DNA of 64,000 bases from Candidatus Anstonella stagnisolia (lineage in GTDB: Archaea > Micrarchaeota > Micrarchaeia > Anstonellales > Anstonellaceae), in the NCBI GenBank assembly GCA_902384585.1, contig CABMCJ010000004.1, positions 510,086-574,085 on the forward strand, read 5' to 3'. The number at the start of each line of letters is the position of its first letter. Position 1 is the stretch's first letter. Under the pieces are notes generated by a model that did not search any database, had not been told where the DNA came from, and worked only from the letters and a program-made list of their open reading frames with translations. Shown here piece after piece: positions 55,745-64,000 of this stretch. The position numbers were made by a program, and so were the translations under genes.

Positions 55745-58542
55745 TGGGAAAAATGGCATTTGCATTTGCGCTGCTTGCGCTTTTCGCAATTTCCTACGCA
55801 GGGTACTGCGCAGGCAGGAACGGGGAGCTGGGCGGAGTGATAGCAGGCGGGGCGTACAGGTGCGCTGATTTGGGGAATGCAGAATGCGCAGTCATGGGAT
55901 GCACGGTTGTGCGGCAAGTTGTGAACGACCCGGCTGGTTATTGCACCGGGGCGAACCAGCAGTGCGGATGGCAGGATAATGCAAGGGCGTGCGGTGCGCT
56001 GGGCTGCTCATGGATAGACCCGCCTCCTGAGTATGGGGATGTATGCGGGGAAGGGGACAACCACGGAATGGCGCCAAACGAAAAGCCATGCGCACTTGTT
56101 GCGGACGAGGGAACCTGCAATGCTGCACCTGCAGGGACGTATTGCAGCTGGGTGGGTTCGTGCTCTGCCATCGGGGAAACGCCGGGGGATGGGGGGCACT
56201 GCTGCCAGGGGCTTGTTGTTGACGGTGCGTTCGGGGATTGCGTGTGCGCGGCAGGGCAGCCGGCAAACGCATGCGCGGACGTGCAGTCAAATTCGCCTGC
56301 GTATTGCGTGAACGTGATGGGCTGCCAGGCAGGGGACCACACGTGCAGCGGCGGGGCGCCGCTTGGAAACTCGTGCGAATCCGCAACGTATTATGCTGCG
56401 TGCATTGAGTCAAGCTGCTGCCTGCAGATGGGCGCATCGTGCGCGGGGAATGCGGCAACAGGGTGCTGCCCGGGCAGCACGTGCACAAACAACGTGTGCG
56501 TGCAGCCGAACATTGTGCTTGGGCAGGCAGACCCGTTTGCACATCCGCAGAGCGCGCATTCGGGGGAAAGCATTGTGGTGGATGCAATTGTGAGGAACGC
56601 GGGAAACGGTGCAAGCCCGCAGGGTGCGCCAATAACTGTGTCTGCAAAGGCGCAGATAGGGGCTGCGCAAGAGACGATTCTGAATGCGGAAGATGCCAGC
56701 GTGCAGCCGCTTGCAGCAGGGGCGCAGGCGCATGCGCAGTTCACATTTACGTGCCCCGAAGTGGCGAGGGACGCAGTGTATGCGGTTACGGTTACTGCGG
56801 ACACGGGGAACGCTGTCGTGGAATCAAGCGAAAGGGACAACGTGCTTTCTGTTGGGAATGCGTTCACGTGCATGCCTCCGGTGCCAAAGCCGAATTTGCT
56901 CCTTGAGAATGTTGGGGCAAGCCCGCCCAATGCGATAGTGGGCGATACGGTTACCGTGCGCGCAACCGTGAGGAACGACGGGGAAATACCCACCCCTCCA
57001 AGCGCGCCAATACCGGTTCGGGCAACCGTGCAGGGGATAGGGGTAAGGGAGGCAAACGCGCGGCCGTTCGGGCAGGAATCCCTTGCGGTCGGTGCGAGCC
57101 AGGATGTTGAATTCCAGTTCGTGTGCCCGCAGGTGCAGGCGCCCACTAATTTTGAGGCGGAAATAGCAGTGGACCCTGACAACACGATTTCGGAAATTGG
57201 GAAGGGCGACAACGTTGCAATCGCAAGGTTCTCGTGCGAGCCCCCTCACATACCCAACCTCATTTTGGAGGCGGTGGACCCGGTTGTGGACCCGTCTTCC
57301 GCGCGGTCTGGGGAGCAGGTAACGATTAATGTGAGGGTAAAGAACCTTGGGAATTTCCAAACGCCTGCGGACAGGCAGATTGCGATAAGGGCGTCTTCAA
57401 ACGGGATTGCAACGCAGACTGTGCTCATTGAACCAATGGGTGCGATTTCGCAATCAGGAGTTGTGAGCATACAGCTGAACTGCCCGCAGGTGCAGGAGAC
57501 CACGCAGTATGCAGTGAGCGTTGCGGTTGACCCGGATGGGAGGATACAGGAATCAAACGAGAACGACAACGGGCTTTCGCCCGAGCCTTCTTTTACGTGC
57601 CAGCCGTGGGGGCAGCCGAACTATGCGTTCATAATGGCGGCGATAATCCTTGCGTTTGCAATAATAGCGCTTGCGTTCATGGCGGGGTATGCGTTTGACC
57701 TGCCGCACGTGCGCGCGAGCGCTGCGGACGAGCTAGTGCACCTTGTTGCAACTGCGTTCGTCCTCCTGTGCGTAATGTCGTTCATAGTTGCGCTGAATAC
57801 GGTATACATACCAAAGCTTGCGGGCTCTGCAGGGGGCAACGCGCAGGTGCCGCTTTTGGACCAGGCGTATGGGAAGCTCATGGACATCTACAACTCGGAT
57901 GCGGCGATATTCAACAACATGAAAGGGGTGAACGAGAAAATAGGCAAGGAGGCGTCAAAGTCGGTTTATTGCACGTTCCTTGGGGCGGGGTATACGCTTG
58001 TTTCGTGCAGCACGCTCAACATGCTGCGCGGCAGCGTCGTGCAGGGGCTTGTTGTGAGCGGCGCGGCGATTGCGGACATAAGCGCAGAGAGGCTGCTGCT
58101 CAAGTTCACGCAGCTTTATGCGTTCAGCGTGCTGCTGCCAATAGGGCTGTTCCTGCATGCGTTCAAGTTCACGCGCAGCGCGGGCGCCGCCCTCATTTCA
58201 ATCGCAATCGGGTTTTACGTTGTGTATCCGCTCACCATTCTTTTCTGCGACAACATGCTTGTAGGGGAAGTCGTGGGCGCAGGGAAATATTTTGACGCGG
58301 GCAGCGTGAGCGTTTCGCAGGAAGTCACGTGCAACCCCTATGAGCAGAACTGGGACAACATAAATGCGGTGAGGGGCAACCTTGCGGCGCCCTCTGCAAT
58401 GGAATACATGGTGTTCCAGACTCTTGTGCGCTCAATATTCTGCACGATAGTGGAGCTCATGATAACGCTTGCGTTCATACGCGCATTCGCATCGCTCCTT
58501 GGAAGCGAAATTGACGTATCTGCATTGGCGAGGATATCCTGA
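55741..58542 (+). CDS. FPFTR-family membrane protein 4 with Cys-rich and three CARDB domains
   Basis: A protein of 933 residues. It has a signal peptide (A-L-L-A-L-F-A-I-S-Y-A), a Cys-rich region (residues 25-250), and three CARDB (bacterial cell-adhesion-like) domains starting near 255, 382 and 503, each opening P-N-(I/L)-(V/L)-L and having V-R-N or V-K-N, and ending with D-N-V or D-N. A membrane block begins near 627: helices at 627-650 and others, then the core H-A-F-K-F-T-R-S-A-G-A-A-L-I-S-I and V-Y-P near 820. The last helix ends F-I-R-A-F-A-S-L-L-G-S-E-I. It overlaps the preceding gene by 4 nt (ATGA). Confidence 0.85.
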   Translation: MMGKMAFAFALLALFAISYAGYCAGRNGELGGVIAGGAYRCADLGNAECAVMGCTVVRQVVNDPAGYCTGANQQCGWQDNARACGALGCSWIDPPPEYGDVCGEGDNHGMAPNEKPCALVADEGTCNAAPAGTYCSWVGSCSAIGETPGDGGHCCQGLVVDGAFGDCVCAAGQPANACADVQSNSPAYCVNVMGCQAGDHTCSGGAPLGNSCESATYYAACIESSCCLQMGASCAGNAATGCCPGSTCTNNVCVQPNIVLGQADPFAHPQSAHSGESIVVDAIVRNAGNGASPQGAPITVSAKAQIGAAQETILNAEDASVQPLAAGAQAHAQFTFTCPEVARDAVYAVTVTADTGNAVVESSERDNVLSVGNAFTCMPPVPKPNLLLENVGASPPNAIVGDTVTVRATVRNDGEIPTPPSAPIPVRATVQGIGVREANARPFGQESLAVGASQDVEFQFVCPQVQAPTNFEAEIAVDPDNTISEIGKGDNVAIARFSCEPPHIPNLILEAVDPVVDPSSARSGEQVTINVRVKNLGNFQTPADRQIAIRASSNGIATQTVLIEPMGAISQSGVVSIQLNCPQVQETTQYAVSVAVDPDGRIQESNENDNGLSPEPSFTCQPWGQPNYAFIMAAIILAFAIIALAFMAGYAFDLPHVRASAADELVHLVATAFVLLCVMSFIVALNTVYIPKLAGSAGGNAQVPLLDQAYGKLMDIYNSDAAIFNNMKGVNEKIGKEASKSVYCTFLGAGYTLVSCSTLNMLRGSVVQGLVVSGAAIADISAERLLLKFTQLYAFSVLLPIGLFLHAFKFTRSAGAALISIAIGFYVVYPLTILFCDNMLVGEVVGAGKYFDAGSVSVSQEVTCNPYEQNWDNINAVRGNLAAPSAMEYMVFQTLVRSIFCTIVELMITLAFIRAFASLLGSEIDVSALARIS

Positions 58543-61172
58543 TGGGAAAAATCGGACTTGCACTGGGGCTCTTCGCATTTGTTAGCATGTGCGCTGCGCT
58601 TTTTGCAAGCGGAGGGGGGAATGGCGGGGAAGTGGTATACCGCCCGAACCTTGTACTGAGCGGCGCGGACCCGCTTGTTGACCCTGCGCAGGCGTATGCG
58701 GGGGAGTACGTTGCAGTGAGCGTTGTCGTTGCGGACGAGGGTGCGCCCACCAATGCGTGGTCGCGCGTAGTTGCGACCCCAAGTGGCAACCCAAACATTG
58801 AGGCGCAGTCGCTTGAAATAGCGCCTATGCAGCCGGGGGATAGCTCGATAAACAGTTTCAGGTTCCCCTGCCCGAACGTGCAGCAGGAAACTGAGTATAC
58901 TGTGAACATTGTGCTCGACCCGGACAACCGCGTGCAGGAGACTGATGAAAATGACAATTCCATGCAGGCGCGCTTCACGTGCAAAGTGCTTCCAAACCTC
59001 GTGTTTGATGGCATTGCGGCTGCGCAGGCGCAGGTTGCGGGCGGCGGCGGGGAGGTTTTGTTCACTGCCACGATTTCAAACACAGGAAGGGGGGACACGC
59101 CGCAGGGCACGCCCATTTCACTAGTATCCCGCGCGCGCGCAAGCGGCCAGGCGCCTGAAATAATGCCAGTCATGAGCCAGATTGACCCCATTGGCGCGGG
59201 AGGAAGCGCGGAAAGGGAAATAAGGTTCACGTGCCCGGGGGTGGAGGGCAGGACAACGTATTATGTCAGCGCGGAAGTGAACCCGGACCATGAGAGGGCG
59301 ATAAGGGAAACGGTTTATACGGACAATGCATATCCCACGGGGTTTGTTGTGCCGCCTTCTTTTGTGTGCGTGCCTTCCGCAAACTTGGTTGCAAGGGCGG
59401 GCGATCCGCTTGCGAGCCCGCAGCGAACGTATGCCGGGCAGAATGTCAGGATAAGCGGCATTGTTTCAAATGCAGGGCATGCGGATGCGGGGGCAACGCA
59501 TGCGCGCGCGGAATTTGAGGCAAGCGCGCAGGGTGCGCCATCCATTGCACCGCAAAGCGTGGAAGTGAGGGCGCTTGGAGTGGGGGAAGAGGCAACTGTT
59601 GCGTTTGATGCGACTTGCCCGCAAGTCGAGGGGGACATTGCATACACTGTGAGGATAAGGGCGGACAGCGAAAACGAGGTGCAGGAATCAGGCGAAGGGG
59701 ACAACGTGTTCCTTGGGCAGTATGCATTCACGTGCACTGCGCCAACCCCGAACCTTGTGGTGGTCGCGGGCACGCCCTTTGTGAATCCGCAGAGCGCGCA
59801 TTCTGGGGAAAGCGTTTCGGTAAAGGCAATTGTCACGAATGTGGGGGGAGGCGCTGCCGGGGCGAGCGTGCTTTCAGCCGCCCCAAGTGCAGTGCAGCAG
59901 GGCAGGCCTGCAATAGATTCGCAAAGCATTGATGTCGCTGGAATTGCGGCAGGCGGGCAGGTTGAAAAGGAAATAGTGTTCCGCTGCCCGCAGGTTGCAA
60001 GCCCGAGCGCATACACGGTGAACATAGGCGCGGATGCGGGCAACCGGATACAGGAAAGCAACGAGAACGACAATGCAATTAGGCAGGTTGCGCAGTTCAC
60101 GTGCACGCCGCCTGCGCAGGGAGGCGCGGGTTTTGGGGAAGTGTGCGGCAGCGCCGGCATGGGGCAGAACGTTTCGCTTTCATTCCTGGCGCTCCTTGCA
60201 ACCGCGCTCGTAGTTGCGGCGGCATACATGATGGGCAAGGCTGTGGAGAGCCCGAGGATAACGAACTGGTGCAAGATAGAGGTGTGGCAGATGCTTGCAA
60301 CCGCAGCAATAGTTGTCGGGGTGTATTGCGCGCTTGCGCTCTTTTGCATTTCAACGCCCGCGCAGCTTTTGGAATTCACTGGTGCAAGCGCGCGCTATGA
60401 CTTGGGCTCGTTCAGCGGATATGAGGACTTTGGGATTTACGGCGCATCGCACATTTACCTTGAGAGGCTTGCAAGCTACAGCAAGGGCGTGATGACGGGC
60501 ATAAGGTACAACATAGGGGTGTACGAGCTTCGAAGCGGCATACAGGAATTTGAATGCAACGCATTCTGCCTTCTTGCGTCGCAGGGGACCTCGCTTGCGC
60601 CGCACGGCGGGGAGTCCTCGTACATTTCGGTCCTTACAAGCTCGCTGCAGGTTTCAACGCTCGTGCTGCTCAGCGTGCTTTTCCAGCTCTTCCTGCTTGC
60701 ATACATACAAAACGGGCTGTTCCTGTTCTTCCTGCCGGTTGCGATTGTGGTGCGCTCGCTGCCGTTCATGCGCGGGTTCGGGGGTGCGCTCATTGCGCTT
60801 GTGGTGTGCCTGTACATACTTTATCCCCTCATGATATACGTTGACGGCGTGGTGTTTGCGCCTGCAAGCAAGGAAATTGCGCCGCTTCTGAAAAACAGGA
60901 TATCCCCGGGGGACGGAAGCATATATCCGCTGCTTGGGAACGTGCGAAACGGGGGGAGCGCGGAGGACATGCTCACGCAGAATGCGTTCAGCATGGGCGA
61001 GGGCAGGGAAACTGACGACATGCCTTCGCTTATAATGCTCACTTCGTTAATTTTCATGGCAGGGGTGTTCGCACCTGCGCTTAATTTCGTCGTGATTGCT
61101 GCGGCTGCAAGGGAGATATCCAGGATGTTCGGGGAGGAAATTGACATTTCAAGGTTGGGGCAGATGCTATGA
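58542..61172 (+). CDS. FPFTR-family membrane protein 5 with four CARDB domains
   Basis: A protein of 876 residues. A signal peptide (L-G-L-F-A-F-V-S-M-C-A-A-L-F-A) is followed by four CARDB domains beginning near 34, 150, 279 and 402, with openings P-N-L-V-L, P-N-L-V-F, A-N-L-V-A and P-N-L-V-V and the strand endings F-T-C. Helices then occupy about 543-570 and 590-610. The family core R-S-L-P-F-M-R-G-F-G-G-A-L-I-A-L is near 740 with L-Y-P-L. The last helix ends A-R-E-I-S-R-M-F-G-E-E-I. The start ATG overlaps the previous stop (TGATG). Its fourth CARDB is very similar at DNA level to the first of the preceding gene. Confidence 0.85.
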   Translation: MGKIGLALGLFAFVSMCAALFASGGGNGGEVVYRPNLVLSGADPLVDPAQAYAGEYVAVSVVVADEGAPTNAWSRVVATPSGNPNIEAQSLEIAPMQPGDSSINSFRFPCPNVQQETEYTVNIVLDPDNRVQETDENDNSMQARFTCKVLPNLVFDGIAAAQAQVAGGGGEVLFTATISNTGRGDTPQGTPISLVSRARASGQAPEIMPVMSQIDPIGAGGSAEREIRFTCPGVEGRTTYYVSAEVNPDHERAIRETVYTDNAYPTGFVVPPSFVCVPSANLVARAGDPLASPQRTYAGQNVRISGIVSNAGHADAGATHARAEFEASAQGAPSIAPQSVEVRALGVGEEATVAFDATCPQVEGDIAYTVRIRADSENEVQESGEGDNVFLGQYAFTCTAPTPNLVVVAGTPFVNPQSAHSGESVSVKAIVTNVGGGAAGASVLSAAPSAVQQGRPAIDSQSIDVAGIAAGGQVEKEIVFRCPQVASPSAYTVNIGADAGNRIQESNENDNAIRQVAQFTCTPPAQGGAGFGEVCGSAGMGQNVSLSFLALLATALVVAAAYMMGKAVESPRITNWCKIEVWQMLATAAIVVGVYCALALFCISTPAQLLEFTGASARYDLGSFSGYEDFGIYGASHIYLERLASYSKGVMTGIRYNIGVYELRSGIQEFECNAFCLLASQGTSLAPHGGESSYISVLTSSLQVSTLVLLSVLFQLFLLAYIQNGLFLFFLPVAIVVRSLPFMRGFGGALIALVVCLYILYPLMIYVDGVVFAPASKEIAPLLKNRISPGDGSIYPLLGNVRNGGSAEDMLTQNAFSMGEGRETDDMPSLIMLTSLIFMAGVFAPALNFVVIAAAAREISRMFGEEIDISRLGQML

Positions 61173-62245
61173 GCTGGAAAATAAGTTTTGCATTCGCGCT
61201 GCTTTTGCTTTGCGCCAGCGCAAGCGCTGCGTGGGGGGATGATACGGGATTCCGCGGGCAGTGGGACCCCTCCGGCAGGAACTGGCAGTATTATGCGCTT
61301 GTTGCAGTGCTCGTGTGCATAGGGTTCAATGCGCTCGTGTACATGCTGGGCACTGCGTTCCACCTTGAGAACATGACGAGGTGGGCAAAGGCTGAATTTT
61401 TGCAGGTGAGCGCGTCCTCGCTCATGATATTGTTCGTTGTTGGGATGCTCTTTGGGGTGAGCGGCACAGTGGAATACCTGCAGAACTGGGTGATAGGGCA
61501 GGGAAGCACGGTGCTTTGCAGCGGGAAGAACGTGAATGTCATGGATTCCGGCGGGCCAATCGAGATTGTGAAGTGCAAGCTGCAGGAGCACATAACGAAC
61601 CTGGATAACATGTACAACGACATATACAAGAAAAACCTGAAGATGGAGGCAAGGACTGCGACGTGCTACATACTGTTTGGAATGCCAGTTAGCTGCGGGG
61701 ACTGGAACATGGAATGGCACAAGAAAGTGGAGCAGGCGCACCTTTTGGGGGAGAAAATAGTGCCGCTGCAGGTTGCGCTAAACGGGCAGTATGCGCTTGC
61801 GACTTACATCGCAAACAACATGCTCGGGGTATTTTTGCCCCTTGGGATAATACTGCGGATTTTCCCGATTACGCGGGGCGTGGGCGGGCTGCTCATAGCG
61901 ATAGCAATCGGGTTTTATTTTGTATTCCCGGTGATATTTGTCATGCAGGATCCGACGTTTGTGAAGGCTGCCGGGCGGCCGAGTGCGATAATGCAGGACC
62001 CCGACATGTGCTTTGCGGGCTTCAAGGGGGTTTCCATACTCATAAACAGCATACCGCAAAGCGAGGACGACTCGATTTCAATGGACTATAATAACTATGG
62101 GGAGCTGCTTGCGCAGCTTACCGTGAAAATAATGTTCTATCCGTTTGTCGCATTCGCGCTTGCGCTAATATTCGTGCGGGCTGCGACTCCGCTGCTTGGC
62201 GGGGACACTGGGGAGATAATGAGGATGATTGCAAAGCTCACGTAG
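61169..62245 (+). CDS. FPFTR-family membrane protein 6
   Basis: A protein of 358 residues. The signal peptide (F-A-L-L-L-L-C-A-S-A-S-A) leads to a W-G-D-D-T-G start. Helices are at about 40-62 and 78-98, then a hydrophilic loop with two or three cysteines, then the core L-R-I-F-P-I-T-R-G-V-G-G-L-L-I-A-I and V-F-P-V near 230. A segment with P-D-M-C-F-A-G lies before the last helix, which ends F-V-R-A-A-T-P-L-L-G-G-D-T. The ATG overlaps the preceding stop by 4 nt. It carries no large insert, like member 2. It completes the run of six. Confidence 0.8.
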   Translation: MSWKISFAFALLLLCASASAAWGDDTGFRGQWDPSGRNWQYYALVAVLVCIGFNALVYMLGTAFHLENMTRWAKAEFLQVSASSLMILFVVGMLFGVSGTVEYLQNWVIGQGSTVLCSGKNVNVMDSGGPIEIVKCKLQEHITNLDNMYNDIYKKNLKMEARTATCYILFGMPVSCGDWNMEWHKKVEQAHLLGEKIVPLQVALNGQYALATYIANNMLGVFLPLGIILRIFPITRGVGGLLIAIAIGFYFVFPVIFVMQDPTFVKAAGRPSAIMQDPDMCFAGFKGVSILINSIPQSEDDSISMDYNNYGELLAQLTVKIMFYPFVAFALALIFVRAATPLLGGDTGEIMRMIAKLT

Positions 62246-64000
62246 ATGGTTTTTATGGAATGCAAAAAAATCGCATTGGGGATTGCGCTGTTTGCGCTGC
62301 TCATCATGGCAGGCTGCACAAGCACCTCGAAGCCCTGCTGCAACAAGAACGTTGCGCTTGGGAACGACCCCGCATGCGTTGCGCGCGATGGGACGCCCAT
62401 ATCAGGGATGCCTTATGGGAATGCGAAAATGCCCCAGCTGCGCACGGAGCTTGTTGTGTGCGTCGCGCCTGCTGCGGATGGCAGCGCGGAAGGGTACTGC
62501 AACATGACGTATTTCAAGTGCAACAATGCGGTGGTCGCCGGAGGCAACTGCAATGGCGGGGAGAGCCCGGTGATGACAAACGGGCTGCCAATACCGCAGG
62601 GAGGGCAGCAGGACCAGGAGAGCGTGCCGATTTGCATAGACGACATACCCAATCCGTGCGTGCGCGAGCAGTGCCGAGTCATGATGTGCGGCAGCGGCGC
62701 GCAGCAAACGCTCCCCGTAATGAGCGCGCAGGACGTGCAGAATTCCGTATCCGTGGGCGCAGGGGGGGCGGTAACTGCGGACCTCTCAAAGACGGACATA
62801 ACAACGTACACGGACGACGGGCCGATAAACCTTTACAAGTCGGCATGCTCCGTGATGCCAATGAACAGGAAAACGCTTAACCTTGCCACAAAGGCAAAGG
62901 GGAAATTGTGGGCAAATACCTTCCGCTTCGGGCTTGGGTATACGTTTGCGGAGTACGAGGAAAGCAAGAACTATTTCCCGCTCACGGACCGCTTCTGCGG
63001 GCCTGCGAACCCTGATGCAACAAAGGACAGGTACACGAATTATGTGCTGCCTGCGGGGCAGGGCAGCCCGTGCGTGCTGCCCCCCAACGTAGCGCCGCTG
63101 CCTGACCTTTACCGCTGCCCGGGATCTTCGGATTTGTATGCAACGCTTGATGCGTGCAAAATAAATTGCGGGGACACGTGCGTGAGCGGCACCCCTGGAT
63201 GGAGGAGGAGCATTTGCACGCGCACAAGCAGGGCGTACGATACGGCGGATGAATGCCTTTTGAACTGCCACGTTCCCTCGGAACCAGTTACGCTTTACTG
63301 CCCTGCAACGCGCACGCAGAATGCATATCCTTATCCGAACCCGTTCCTTAATGCGAGCGGGGATTACAAGCTGGACGCGAACACTGAAATTGACAGGGAA
63401 TATTACAAGAACTATTATGAGGCAACGCAGTATTTCCGCCAGCAGAACGCTACGGGGTACAATGAGCTGGTGGATGGGAACGTTGTGCACCATGGCGGCA
63501 TGGAAATGGAATGCCTTTCAAGCTCGCAATGCATGTCCGGGTATTGCAACAGCAACGAGCACAACCGCAAAGTGTGCCTGAACAAGACAAGCGAGGACGG
63601 GATAAACTGCGAATGCATAGTGGACCAGGGTGTTACGAAGTGCCCGGTAGGGGATGGGGCAAAATACTGGGAATTTGACATAAGGTACAAGTGCGAATTC
63701 TCAAAAGGCGGGGCGGATTACATTGGCAATAATGCGCCATTTTGCACTGTTAACTTTTATTCGGAGAGGGCGCCTGGCGGCGGGGGAGAGCAGTGGAGGG
63801 GTATTATAGAGGGGATGGACCCCGAGCATCTTGGGCCGCAAAACGGGTACCCGACGCCCTGCCGCGATTCAGCAAATGTAAATGGGCCAGTGGTTGCATG
63901 CCCTGGCCAGGACGGCTTCCTTAGTAACCTTGATGGTTTTCCAGTGAACGGCAACTGTGACCCTGACGCGGGCTATTCGTGCGGGCTTTATGGGGAAGTC
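62246..64000 (+). CDS. large Cys-containing lipoprotein (3' end outside window)
   Basis: The frame is open for 585 codons to the last base, so the gene continues beyond the window. The N-terminus is a lipoprotein signal (L-F-A-L-L-I-M-A-G-C) with a lipobox-like M-A-G-C. Many cysteines follow, in C-C-N-K, C-R-V-M-M-C, C-K-I-N-C-G-D-T-C and C-S-S-S-Q-C-M-S-G-Y-C patterns. There is an N-x-S/T set and Gly/Pro loops. The start is ATG 62246, directly after the preceding stop; ATG 62255 is an alternative and gives a better n-region. It ends the visible part of the membrane-protein operon and may be an exposed partner of that complex. No family is recognised. Confidence 0.75.
   Translation, partial: MVFMECKKIALGIALFALLIMAGCTSTSKPCCNKNVALGNDPACVARDGTPISGMPYGNAKMPQLRTELVVCVAPAADGSAEGYCNMTYFKCNNAVVAGGNCNGGESPVMTNGLPIPQGGQQDQESVPICIDDIPNPCVREQCRVMMCGSGAQQTLPVMSAQDVQNSVSVGAGGAVTADLSKTDITTYTDDGPINLYKSACSVMPMNRKTLNLATKAKGKLWANTFRFGLGYTFAEYEESKNYFPLTDRFCGPANPDATKDRYTNYVLPAGQGSPCVLPPNVAPLPDLYRCPGSSDLYATLDACKINCGDTCVSGTPGWRRSICTRTSRAYDTADECLLNCHVPSEPVTLYCPATRTQNAYPYPNPFLNASGDYKLDANTEIDREYYKNYYEATQYFRQQNATGYNELVDGNVVHHGGMEMECLSSSQCMSGYCNSNEHNRKVCLNKTSEDGINCECIVDQGVTKCPVGDGAKYWEFDIRYKCEFSKGGADYIGNNAPFCTVNFYSERAPGGGGEQWRGIIEGMDPEHLGPQNGYPTPCRDSANVNGPVVACPGQDGFLSNLDGFPVNGNCDPDAGYSCGLYGEV

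Noticed and set aside
59315-60379. A 354-codon minus-strand frame opposite the CARDB region.
   Set aside because: Low-complexity Pro/Ser/Thr content, no ribosome site and full overlap with a gene having clear CARDB repeats.

Overview
The window is archaeal. Evidence: archaeal Orc1/Cdc6, RadA, an RPA-type single-strand binding protein, Nop5/56, archaeal-type TyrRS and GlyRS, a histone-fold mini-protein, a tRNA with a bulge-helix-bulge intron, TATA boxes 25-30 bp before leaderless starts, GGTG-type Shine-Dalgarno sites, and class III (QGATEYL) pilin signals. The small dense genome style, many class III signal proteins and LamG/CARDB surface proteins suggest a DPANN archaeon, perhaps Diapherotrites- or Micrarchaeota-like; that placement is inference.

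Region 1 (1-21 kb) looks like an integrated mobile element. It holds the end of a DNA methyltransferase, then a compact type IV secretion-like operon: two VirB2/TrbC-like pilins, a secreted anchored protein, a VirB6-like membrane protein, and a PrgI-VirB4 ATPase fusion with a nuclease-like tail. Next come a gene pair that may be split by a poly-G frameshift, a transglutaminase-like/TPR protein, a lipoprotein, and an orc1/cdc6 - unknown - mini-histone operon. An AT-rich defence block follows (type III Mod/Res, two zinc-ribbon mini-proteins, an HTH protein and a HEPN-domain protein), then a tyrosine recombinase with a C-terminal zinc ribbon beside tyrS.

Region 2 (21-50 kb) is mostly chromosomal. 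It holds tyrS, a KBL/AONS-family enzyme flanked by two inverted LamG pilin-like genes, acylphosphatase, MEMO1, a cation/proton antiporter, small-channel proteins, three tRNAs, an ACT protein, a short NFACT (RqcH-like) protein, a PfkB kinase and RPA. Five tandem class III pilin-like genes follow, then radA, a Gln-rich protein, B12-dependent ribonucleotide reductase, dus, a phosphoesterase/GNAT pair, nop5 and glyS. Several divergent pairs appear to share a single TATA element.

Region 3 (50.1-64 kb, continuing past the edge) is the most striking part. It is an operon of six paralogous polytopic membrane proteins that share a core signature (R-x-F-P-F-T-R-x2-G-x2-L) and, in most, a C-terminal F-(I/V)-R-A...G-(G/E/S)-E segment. 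The core is VirB6/TrbL-like. Different members carry no large insert, a roughly 690-residue Cys-rich ectodomain, three CARDB domains or four CARDB domains. A large Cys-containing lipoprotein closes the visible part. I read this as a surface secretion or adhesion machine, possibly working with the VirB4 system of region 1; this is inference and no function is shown by the sequence alone.
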